From the NCBI GenBank assembly GCA_947184155.2, contig CAMXCT020000393.1, positions 107,016 through 171,015 on the forward strand: a DNA stretch of 64,000 bases, written 5' to 3'. Shown piece by piece: positions 14,701 through 23,200 of this stretch. A program made the position numbers and the translations under genes. The stretch comes from Cladocopium goreaui. Lineage: Eukaryota; Sar; Dinophyceae; Suessiales; Symbiodiniaceae. Every line of letters starts with the position of its first letter. Positions within the stretch are counted from its first letter, which is position 1. The notes under the pieces were generated by a model. The model did not search any database. It was not told the origin of the DNA and worked only from the letters and a program-made list of their open reading frames with translations.

Positions 14701-15500
14701 AGATATAGCCGAACCATGCTGCAAAAATCCCAGGTCGTGGGGTGTAACATGGAGTGGGCGCAATGGCCCGGGATGATATGTAGACTTGATATGTCCATGT
14801 ATTTGTATATATATATATATAGATCTATCTATCTATCTATCTATCTATCTACTATATTATATTTATTCATTTGTTTAATTGTTTATTTATTATGTTTTAT
14901 TTATACACATACTTGTACATATGTCATATCTCATATGTGTATATATATATATACACACCAACACACAATTGGTTCTACAATGCTACAATGGGAAACTAAT
15001 GGAATATATAATGATCAACAATGTGATATTTGCGTGTATCTGTAAATGGGGTGAACCGGTATCACCCCAAATGGCAATGATCACAGTGGATTTAGGGTAC
15101 AAGTAATTACCCTATTTGCAGAGAAACCCATATATGATTATGCATGGCTGGTACCCTCCAACATAACATAATTATGGAAAATGAGCCATTTACAGATGAT
15201 TCATAGCTATCTTAGTTTACCTTAATCCGGGCAAGCGTAAGAATCCGCGCCAAGATGGGGCTCTCAAAACATGTGGCAGACCTCACCTTATGATCCTGGT
15301 TGGTGGTTTGGAACATTTTTTATTTTCCATAATATATGGGATAATCCTTCCCATTGACTAATATTTTTCAGAGGGGTTGAAGCCACCAACCAGGATCTAT
15401 ATCAACTCATCATGTGGAGCAGGTTCTGCTGCGATCGCACAAGAGTCCCAAGCAGTGGCTTCTCCGAAGCGTGGCCCTCTACTGCGAGTTAATGCTGTGA
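5695..15500 (+). CDS. Dynein heavy chain, C-terminal part (multi-exon gene, 3' end)
   Basis: This is the 3' end of a dynein heavy chain gene, the ATP-driven motor subunit that moves along microtubules. Exons joined in phase: 5695-5786, 6486-6604, 7240-7275, 8651-8717, 8924-8991, 10655-10729, (11295-11341, 11801-11836 tentative), 12112-12205, 13457-13534, 13802-13863, 15255-15298, 15394-15500. Family landmarks appear in the right order: a GGxxxDxWxRxRLF stretch (family GGRVTDxxDRR), LPPAPAELFGLHA (family LPxxxxPExFGLH), GLYCVGIFLYGAGWD (family GxYxxGLFLEGAxWD), MPVIHFIP, TYAVPFYQ (family YxCPVYKT) and SPKQWLLRSVALYCEL before the stop (family PxxWxxRGVALLCQL). About 150 residues normally lying between the FGLH and GLFLEG motifs are not seen; the assembly gap at 11401-11500 falls there. 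Upstream exons for the motor domains lie mostly outside the window. An axonemal type is likely from the C-terminal extension, but the class cannot be fixed. Confidence 0.8.
6486..6604 (+). CDS. Dynein exon (variable segment)
   Basis: After TTACAG the frame reads SATEYIRTGQLLSRSSESLR and on to ECFEDDEVRRARDQ, ending at CAG|GTGGGT. It joins the previous exon with one base and the next in phase 0. It is charged and helical, but I do not recognise a specific dynein motif, so membership rests on position and phase. Confidence 0.65.
7240..7275 (+). CDS. Dynein short exon
   Basis: A 12-codon exon reading LFSLQLDPIPGD lies between TTTGACAG and GAT|GTCTGA, phase 0 at both ends. The same bases in another frame (reading ...QEMSELQLQRARRS) stay open further downstream, but that frame breaks the phase chain. 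Confidence 0.5.
7368..7476. mobile_element. Family B inverted-repeat element
   Basis: TGGTTGGTGGTTTGGAACA at the left and CAACCACCAACCAG at the right. The internal sequence (CCCATCATATTGGGAATGTC) is shared with the copies at 7985 and 14413. Confidence 0.8.
7497..7574. mobile_element. Family A inverted-repeat element (short copy)
   Basis: TACCCTCTGGTAA to TTACCAGAGGGTA, 78 bp, TA at both ends. It starts 20 bp after the family B copy. Confidence 0.8.
7985..8093. mobile_element. Family B inverted-repeat element
   Basis: CTGGTTGGTGGTTTGGAACA to CAACCACCAACCAG with the family's internal sequence. No target duplication is visible. Confidence 0.82.
8651..8717 (+). CDS. Dynein exon (FDAVRISDDFAGTQDAFF)
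   Basis: After TTTTGAAG the frame gives 22 codons beginning FDAVRISDDFAGTQDAFF and ends at TCAG|GTCAGC. It enters in phase 0 and leaves with one base, which fits the next exon. No family motif is recognised within it. Confidence 0.55.
8924..8991 (+). CDS. Dynein exon (QYLDFHLPHDESHPLLGKE)
   Basis: After CTCAG the frame gives SLRQYLDFHLPHDESH and PLLGKE, ending at GAG|GTGGGA. It precedes the LPxxxPAELFGLH exon, where dyneins usually carry a YxxYIxxLP-like stretch. Confidence 0.65.
9562..9679. mobile_element. Family A inverted-repeat element
   Basis: TACCCTCTGGTAATTGAACA at the left and ATTACCAGAGGG at the right. A second AGAGGGTA follows a few bases on. The internal AGCTATGGAAAAT and AACTATGTTAG are typical of the family. 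Confidence 0.75.
10408..10512. mobile_element. Family B inverted-repeat element
   Basis: CTGGTTGGTGTTTTCTAGC to CCAACCACCAACCAG. Together with the adjacent family A copy it fills the last 240 bases of the intron before the dynein exon at 10655. Confidence 0.8.
10526..10632. mobile_element. Family A inverted-repeat element next to a dynein exon
   Basis: TACCCTCCAGTAAATTAACA to TTTACCCGAGGGTA with a long stem (TAGACCCTG/CAGGGTCTA). It ends 22 bases before the exon at 10655; the intervening bases include another CCAACCAG. Confidence 0.78.
10655..10729 (+). CDS. Dynein exon with LPPAPAELFGLHA motif
   Basis: Twenty-five codons, phase 0 to 0, contain VEALPPAPAELFGLHA, matching the conserved LPxxxxPExFGLHxNA element of the dynein C-terminal region. 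The two other frames are also open but lack this motif. A family B element (10408-10512) and a family A element (10526-10632) lie immediately upstream. Confidence 0.8.
11295..11341 (+). CDS. Tentative dynein exon beside the assembly gap
   Basis: A GC-rich island after ATGCAG ends at TTTG|GTAATC. In the frame that keeps phase with the exon at 10655 it reads ASPSPGRGSYFENRV. It does not resemble the expected dynein segment, and other frames are possible. It lies 60 bases before the run of N. Confidence 0.35.
11401..11500. other. Assembly gap (100 N)
   Basis: Exactly 100 N bases, a conventional placeholder for a scaffold gap of unknown size. It sits in the part of the dynein gene where about 150 residues of the family are not found. 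Confidence 1.
11801..11836 (+). CDS. Tentative dynein micro-exon
   Basis: A 36-base island between GTGTCAG and CAG|GTCTGG. Read alone it gives VLERIEEEEDVQ. The frame that keeps phase with the neighbouring exons instead reads a basic CWSALKRRKTS stretch. The exon is plausible but its frame is unresolved. Confidence 0.4.
12112..12205 (+). CDS. Dynein exon with GLFLEGAxWD-type motif
   Basis: After a long pyrimidine tract and CAG the frame reads LNGGQDRPAT and then GLYCVGIFLYGAGWD, the hallmark of the dynein C-terminal domain (family consensus GxYxxGLFLEGAxWD). It ends at ATG|GTCTCG in phase 0, matching the next exon. Confidence 0.88.
13457..13534 (+). CDS. Dynein exon with ELFxxMPVIHFIP
   Basis: Twenty-six codons after CGCCAG read ADCRPDELFYRMPVIHFIP and end at AGG|GTGGGT. 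It matches the dynein stretch before YxCPVYKT, where a methionine-proline pair is conserved. Confidence 0.85.
13802..13863 (+). CDS. Dynein exon with TYAVPFYQ
   Basis: After GTCAG the frame reads DFKPNLEKTYAVPFYQAGLE, matching the YxCPVYKTxxRxG element. It ends with two bases left over at GAGAG|GTGACA, which fits the exon at 15255. Confidence 0.85.
14413..14530. mobile_element. Family B inverted-repeat element with ATTT duplication
   Basis: CTGGTTGGTGGTTTGGAACG to ACCACCAACCAG, flanked by ATTT at 14409-14412 and 14531-14534. Confidence 0.82.
14801..14850. repeat. TA and TCTA microsatellites
   Basis: A TA run is followed by about seven TCTA units. Similar TA runs stand near 4434-4515, 18200-18305, 23838-23905, 37018-37132, 50578-50660, 51600-51680 and 56210-56265. 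Confidence 0.9.
15255..15298 (+). CDS. Dynein penultimate exon
   Basis: A 44-base exon after GCCAAG reads WGSQNMWQTSPYDP and ends at CCTG|GTTGGT, the left edge of a family B element. It stands where most dyneins have an RGTLSTTGHSTNF-like stretch, which is not conserved here. Inclusion rests on phase: it is needed to bring the last exon into its conserved frame. Confidence 0.6.
15299..15393 (+). mobile_element. Family B introner acting as a complete intron
   Basis: The element from CTGGTTGGTGG (15296) to CCACCAACCAG (15393) has an 11-bp perfect terminal inverted repeat flanked by GATC on both sides (15292-15295 and 15394-15397), a 4-bp target-site duplication. The intron is GT...AG, 95 bases, and lies entirely within the element. 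Splicing it joins two exons so that the conserved dynein C-terminus is read in frame. Confidence 0.75.
15394..15500 (+). CDS. Dynein last exon and stop
   Basis: Immediately after the right edge of the family B element (AACCAG) the frame reads SISTHHVEQVLLRSH, then SPKQWLLRSVALYCEL and a TGA at 15498-15500. The end matches the dynein C-terminus PxxWxxRGVALLCQL. Confidence 0.82.
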
Positions 15501-16383
15501 CCTGGTTGCGACGAACGGTACTGAGTTTTCCTCCAAGCCATTGGAGGTGAATGATCACCACCAGTGGGGAAAGTGATGATTTCACCTCTTTAGCCAGGGA
15601 AAGGGATGATGACTGACATTAAATTGATTTAGCCAATTTACCTCCCTTGTATCTGGGGTGAGGAAACCTGGTAGATTGAATAAATGGGCTAGAGACTCCA
15701 TTGGCTCTGGGTCAAATGTAAGACCCAGGGACAGGGACCAGATATTTTTGGCATTATAGTTTGCATTATCCATCCAATTATTCATGTACCCAATTTTGAC
15801 CCATAACTAATTGACCCATTCGAAACTGATATTTCCTCACACCATTGTCGTGAGTCAGCTGAAGGTCATCATAAGTACAATGGCACTCTTTGGGTGTTCC
15901 CCAGCATCTCCAATGGCTCCAACACGTCAGTGCCGGTTGAATGGAAGTCTTCACCGGAATTGATGGGATCGCAAGGGATCCCAAGATGGGATTGTCAAAG
16001 GGTGCACAAATAGGGTATAGATTTGTCGACCACAAGCGATTGCAATGACTTTGGCAAAAATATCAGGGCTGTAGGTTTGTGCCCAGAATCGGATGCCAGG
16101 ACGCTATAGGGCCTGCTAGGGGGAGTTTGGGTAACGTTGTGTTGTGTCCACTGTGGTTCCCGAAGCTTCCAAGACCTTCCACGGCGCACGTTCTCAATTT
16201 GGGCAAATCCTCATGCGATTCGTTGGGGTATGTTGGGGTGCACCAGTGATTTCATAATTTTTCAGCAGTTCATTCAGTGATTTCACCGAACATCTGATTC
16301 AGTTCCACAGCCCCTCACAAAAGGATGTCAATATAATATAATATAATTATATACACACATGATTATAATGAATATCAATGAAT
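15501..16383. other. Spacer between the dynein stop and the next gene
   Basis: No supported exon is seen. GC content is moderate near 16020-16190 with short open frames on both strands, none with a recognisable motif. A short TA-rich tract lies near 16330-16360. The next gene begins within about 1 kb on the same strand. Confidence 0.5.
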
Positions 16384-16489
16384 TACCCTCTGGTTACTTT
16401 ACATAGCCATGGAAAATGGCCCATTGATAGTTGATTTCCCTATTAAAAAAAATGATTTTCCATGGCTATGTTAGTCATAACCAGATGGG
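16384..16489. mobile_element. Family A element whose right repeat carries an acceptor
   Basis: TACCCTCTGGTTACTTTACA to GTCATAACCAGATGGG. The GC-rich exon candidate begins directly after the CAG inside the right repeat (16484). Confidence 0.72.
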
Positions 16490-16547
16490 CCAACTGTCCC
16501 GGTTTGGTTCATGGGCCTGGACAACCCCAAGCCGCTTTCTCCGCAAG
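16485..16547 (+). CDS. Candidate first exon of the polymerase-side chain
   Basis: The exon starts inside the right terminal repeat of a family A element (CATAACCAG|ATGGG) and ends at a strong donor, CAAG|GTAAGC. In the frame that links to the next three exons it reads GPTVPVWFMGLDNPKPLSPQ. In phase 0 it would begin with ATG (MGQLSRFGSW...), so it could instead be a start exon. Confidence 0.5.
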
Positions 16548-17234
16548 GTAAGCGTCGCCTGGCCTCCCAGATCCGTGCGGCATGGAGGCCACAGTGCCGG
16601 CGATGGCATCGCACGGTATACAGAGCCTCGAGAGTGCCTCAGCTGAATGGAGAAAACATGAGAAAACCATGACCCAGATGTTGTACGGAATATTTACCTA
16701 CATTTACCCCCAAAATAGCTCAAATGTAGATAAATATTCCTTACATGAAGCATATGGGTGATAGAAACATCTGTTAAACTGTTAAACATCCATATTTCGG
16801 GATACATGAGACAAACTCTTGAAATCCAGGTATCAGCTGCATCGGTCAGAACATTCAATACATAACAACCCAATGAACATATTGAATTTCTCGGGAAAAA
16901 AACACGCACACAACAAGAAGTATTAGGTCAACTGCAATACTATACTGACTCACATAGATCAAGGCCCTGGGCCCACACGCGATCCATACCCCCCGATCCA
17001 TACCTTGATCCATACCCTATGATACTGCATGATCCATACCCTTGATCCATACCCCTGTTCCATACCCCTTTCTTGTTGAAGAATGACTGATGTTGGGCCT
17101 AATGCTGCTTTTTGTCCTAATACTGCTTCTGGTCCTGGTACTGCTACTACTGTTGCTACTACTACTGCTGCTTCCGCAGCCCCCGCTGCCTCCACTGCGC
17201 GCTCCCGCGCAGCCGCCACTGCTGCCGCCGCCAC

Positions 17235-17276
<42 letters not shown>

Positions 17277-20200
17277 CACTATTAGTCATCTTCCTCCTAG
17301 GAGCTGCTGCTACTGTTGTCGCTTCTGCTACTGCTCGTGCCTGGTGGTGGTGCTGGTTCACTTCCTTTGTGTGCTTCTGGTAGTTGGACAAGTGCAACTA
17401 CCTAGTAATACTGCAAGATATTGCAAGTGCACCTTGGAGGCTAATAAGACTTTTTTAGCTGCACTGGGTGCTTCTTGTGCTTCATGTGGTGCTATGATTA
17501 CAACTCCTTCTGTTGCTGCTTTGCCTGGCACTTGTAGAACTAGGCTAGAAATATCCCGCTCATTCCCGCTCTCTTCTTTCACAGCGACAAAGCCAACCCA
17601 GATAGCGTGTTCCGATCCATACCCGATCCATACCCGAAGCCAGTCACGCCACAACACATGCCAATATGAAAGGTGATTCTATTAGCACTACTGCTGCTGC
17701 TGCTGCTGCTGCTACGACTACTACTATTGCTACAATTGCTACTACTATTGCTAATGCTATTGCTACTAACAGTACTGCTACATTACTACTATTATATACT
17801 ATTATTGCTTCTTTTTTTCCTACTATTATTGCTACTATTAGCACTGCTACTAGTGCTACTATTGCTACTACCGCTACCACTATTCTTACTACTATTAATT
17901 TTACTAGTACTACTACTGCTACTGCAACTGCTTTTTCTACTGCTACTGCTTCTTCTTCTATTGCCACTACTGCTTCTGGTGCTGGCTGCTTTTTTTGTGC
18001 TCCTTCTACGAGCAGCGGTAACAGTTTAAGCAGCAACAGTAGCGGGAGGAGAAGTAATAGCAAGTAGGACTATCAATACAGTTTGTATGCTATGATGAGC
18101 CTTTACGAAAGGGTACGGATTAGGCACCTTATGTAAGCACTCCCGATCCAAAGTACGGATCACCGCGGAGCGATCCATACCCGATTTTTGACTTGCGCCC
18201 ATATATAATTATATATCTATGATATATATATATATAATTAAATCTATACATATATAAATTGTTAATCATTTTATGATATATATATAATATTATATATATA
18301 TATTTGCAGTATATGTCATCAACCATATGATCAAGAAGATTTGACGACCACCCTGACCACCCTCATCATGACCCTTTAATCCTGGAGGCCGAGCCTCTAC
18401 ATGCTCCAACCTGCTGACCGTCGACCCTGCGCCCATGGATCTCGCGTACCCGTCAGCCGGAAGCTCACCAAATGTGGACCCGCAAAGGTGGCCCCCTGAT
18501 TGGGGAAGATGTCAAAACTCGACATCAAATAGAAGATCATTTGGTTGTCGATGGGATAGTATGAATAGAGAGCATGGTTCTCCATGTCACATTTATCGTA
18601 AGCTGTCAAACTTCAGAGTTGGTAAAAAATAACAGTCCCGAAGTTTGAGAAGGCATCCAGCCGTGCGCGAAACCGCGCCAGCGGCGCCAGCCCGCGCTTT
18701 TTTGCGTGGTAAAAAACAGTGCCTGATGACTCTGATGACTAGTATTTTTGAAGTGTAAAACCACCAACTTATGTGTCATAGGACTGATGGGGAAAATCAC
18801 AGGAAACTAGTTTTGTTCTTTCCTATCAGACATAAGAAGGTGTTGGATGTTTCCTAAGAAGGTGTTGGATGTTTCCTCTACCCTCCAGTCATCAAGCGTG
18901 GCAATGTGAAATCCCTCATCAAATGGTTTTATGGCAAAAAACATCTAGAAATGAAGCATGTTCCGTTGAGTTTTTTTCTTTAAATTGACCCCCGCGTCAG
19001 GAGCGCAGATCCCTTGACCTTCGACAGTCCCCAGAAGAACACCGGCTCCGCAATCGATGACATAGAGGCATATGGTCATCCCCAGTAAGCTGCTATAGTA
19101 AGCATAGTTATTTCACAAGAGCCCACTTCTCAATATGTAGATTATTGTAGACATGTTCATTAATTATAATCATTATGATTATATATATATAATAATATTT
19201 AATATAACGTTTGTTCTAGAACATGTTGAAATAATTTGATATATTGTACGTGTAGATTATCAATTTTGTATGTCACATGTTAGATAATGATGTTATAAAT
19301 GGGCCATATGAACACCTCCACCAACTACCTGATCGCAGGATCCTCCAAAACGATCCAAAGGCTCAAGCAGTCACCTGTCTCCCCCTGGACTTATGCAGAT
19401 CCCTTATTGGGGATAGTTGCTTTGGAGGGGATGGAATATGATGTCAGAGTTTCTCCCTCTTTCAGGGTATTTACGATTCGATGATCTGCCATGATACCCG
19501 GATGTCCCATGAGTTCGTGTTTTTTTAGGGGCAGATCCCGTCAAAATCCACAGTAATATGATCCGTGAACTTTGTGTATTACACAGGCCTTACATAAACC
19601 AAGATACCTCCATTGAATTTTACGGATATCAGGTACCTCACATGTCCCTTTTATGAAGGGTAAAGTGGTCAAACCCAATTCCAAAAGCACACCTTCTTTA
19701 GGGCCTTTGCTGCTTAGTTTTTTCCATGGTCAGCAGCTGGTTGCTGGCTTCACGTCCAATCTATCCGCCTGAGATGACAGGAACTCTACGAGCACGATGT
19801 GGCGTACGTGAATCGAGTTTGGTTGCCTGGGGCAGACCCAGTCATCAATTTTGGGAATGTTATTTAAATGTTTACCCTCCGGCAATTCAACATGGTAATG
19901 AAACATCAAAATCAAGTATTTATACTACTTCTTCATACTACAATTATTTATAGCGAATTTCCCATTGCCAGGTCTTGGGCGGATTAGAACCACTAACAAG
20001 TCAACGCTTGCAATCCCTCACGCGGCTTTCCTCCTCCTCTTCTGCCTCTTCTGACATTTCTTTCGCCATGTTTGAATAGCCGCCTTGTGCACTAAGGTGT
20101 GCATTGACAACAAGATCAACGTTGGAAAATGGTACGATGCCACTTGTTGATGGCGTTCTGTGAGCTAAAGAAGGGGAAGAAGCGTTGTACTGGAAAGTGC

Positions 20201-23200
20201 AAACAACTTCATTACGACTTGATGCCATCTCATTTACCCTCCGGTAAATGAACACAGTTAAATCATATAGTTATTGTGAATTGCCAATTTAGTTCAATGA
20301 TGTTCAATTAATTACCTATGGAAAGATGGTGATTATAGCTATGTTAGCTTACCAAAGGGTATACCCTCTGATAAACTAGCAGAACTATGGAAAATCACCA
20401 TTCTTAATGGGTAAATCAACGTTATACATGGCATTGTTTTTCAATAGCTATGTTAAATTACCCGAGGGTAAATCAGAGACCGGAACTATTTATGTGCTCC
20501 GCTGCGCGTGTGACACAGGCAGAATCGGAATGATGTCGGCATGCCTTGGTGCATTTCCGCCAATACATGATGTATTCCCTAAGGTATTCTAAGGTACACT
20601 CAACTAAGCACAGTTAAAGACCCAAATAGCAGCTATAAATGGTGAAATGACTGGTTATTTGTGATTATACATTCCATAAATAGGGTTTTGTTAGTACTTA
20701 TAACTGGTATTTCGGGCCATAACTGCAATTGTTGCAAACCGGAATTGGACAGAACAGCTGGAAACCTTTTTGACCTCCTGGAAAAGTGGTTGAAACCTTT
20801 TTGGGGACCGGTATATGGAGGTAGGGTGAGTAAAGCCTTGTAAATCCCGCGCCACCCTCAAAGGACATGTTTATCCTTGGCCTTTGTAGGTTGTTGATGA
20901 AAAACAAAGAACATACACTGCTCACTAGCATGTTTTTTTCTCCGTTGAGATTTGGAACCAACGTTTTTTGTTTTTCTTTTCATCTTAGATATATTCTATA
21001 ACCAGCACTACTTGTGTTTGAATAATGATAATAGTGATGATGATAGTATGTGGTTCCTGGAATCAAGTTCTCAAAGGCTTGGTAAATTCGTGATCGAAAC
21101 CAACTCAAAAATGTCACTCAATGGAAGAAACACCCGTGGTTTTCGATCTGTTTCCTAACAAAATTCCATGATCTTCCATGAAGTTCCCAGCCATCTGGCC
21201 TTGTCGAGGTCACTCGAAACCAGTTGGCGACCAGCATCGAGGATCTCTATGATACCCAGTGCAAGTTGACCGAGCTGGACATGTGCGGCGGCCTTTTGGG
21301 CCGGTGGGCGTGCACCGTGGGTCATGCTAAGATAGAATATAGACAATATTGAGGGTTTATCAAAGTAGAGAACCATGTTGTGTTTATCAAAGTAGAGGGT
21401 TTACTGAGACAATATTGATATATACTTGTATAATCTTGTAAAGGACCAACATACATCATCATATAATCACATATATATATATATATGGATAAGTTGCTTG
21501 GACTAACCAAGTGAACTGGGTGTTACTTCCTGGATATATGTACAGTTAGATGGATGAAGTCGACCGAGATAACTGAGGGGCCGGCCTTGTGTGATGATCC
21601 GTGATGTGCATAGCTCTGGACAGTGGCCCATGTAGTTTGATGAATGATTTTGAATTGTCCATATAGCCTCATATAGCTGTGTTAATTTTCCCGAGGGTAT
21701 TGTTGTTGGGTATATTCCAGGAAATACCCCACTCTAATCCCAGATCACACTAAATCACCATACAAGGGTGGTAAATGAATTCCCAAAGTGAAGGGGTGCA
21801 AAGTGCATGGGGAAGTAGCAGGGGTGTTCCAGCTTTGAGGTGTCCCATGGATTGGTTCAGTGGTACATCAAGTGGAATCCTGCTCTCAAAACAAGGTGAT
21901 GCCTGAGTTCGTTAGCTAAGTTGGTGAAGATGACTGAATAAACTAGGGTAAACTGAGTGATTGTAACCATGGATAAAAAGGGTGAAGTGACTTCTAAGCA
22001 GTGGAACCAAGCAGTTGATGTAGGGATGACAGAATTCATTGAGATGGTTACGGCCAACCTTGTTTGGACCAACACCCCATTCTTGTCTATTCTGGCAACA
22101 CTTAGGATGGTCACTAGGGATCATTAGGACATTCACTTCTTAACCCATTTCCCAACAAGGGTAATCCACGGTGTTCCACCTACAGCAATGGGGATATGTG
22201 ATTGGTGAGAAAGGATTTCAGGCATTTTCAACGATGATTCTTATCGAGGCTGCAATGACTCATGCACCCTGATGATTAAAAGTAACAACTTATTAACAGA
22301 AAGAAGCAATGGACACCTATATTGTTTGAGATCAACATACATGATCATCATCAACAATATACTATTAAAAGAAAGCCCTGAATTGACCCACACAAATTGC
22401 TATGTTCATTAGTTTTCCCCGGAATTTTGGTCAAGGAACTCCGGGAAAAAACTGCCCCAAGGCAGAAGAAGCCGGGGTTGCGCATTTTCGCCTGGGATAT
22501 CGAGTGTACTAAGGAGCCGAGAATTATGGCCACTGCAAGCCCTGGTGGTGGTTGATTATGGCTATTATGGAATTATATATTTACACACCATCCATGGTAA
22601 CACATGTGGATTATATACCATACTTTATGGGATTTTCATGGGTTATAAGTTCTAGCATCCATTTTTATTGGATCATCATGGGTTATTGTTCGACCGATAA
22701 AAATGGAATGCTCCATGCAAAAATACATGGGAGCTCGAGCTCTGGATCTGGTTTGAAGGCCCAAGGAGATAGAACAGTAGATCCTTTGTTTTTTGGGTGG
22801 TGATTACTACATCACAGGCTCAATGACTTGGAATACATTAATGTTAAGTTTAGTCATGTTATTGCTGATCAGCAAAAGTATGTGTAATTGCCTTATGGTA
22901 ATTGGATGTTTGGCCATATTTCTAGGTGATATACAATATATATATATATATATATGGCGTTGCCAGAACATCACTAGAATCTCTAGAACATGATGCTTCA
23001 TATTTGGATACTGTAGCTATCCCAAAATGGTGTTTAATTGTCCAGGTTGGTGATGCCATAATTCCATCAGATATATAGATGTCCCAAATTCCAACTGGTT
23101 GGTTTATTCACGGAGGTGTCACCCCGCGATTTTATTTGTTTACAATGATTTGCTAAATTATGATAAGTTGTATGCGAAACCGTGGCCTTTATTTTTCCTA

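Noticed and set aside
17083-18067. Long open frames of poly-Ala, poly-Leu and poly-Ser type on both strands
   Set aside because: They come from GCT/ACT triplet repeats, which open several frames at once.
20661-20843. YGGRV motif suggesting another dynein exon
   Set aside because: The surrounding sequence (WGPVYGGRV) lacks any other dynein feature and lies in the wrong gene order.
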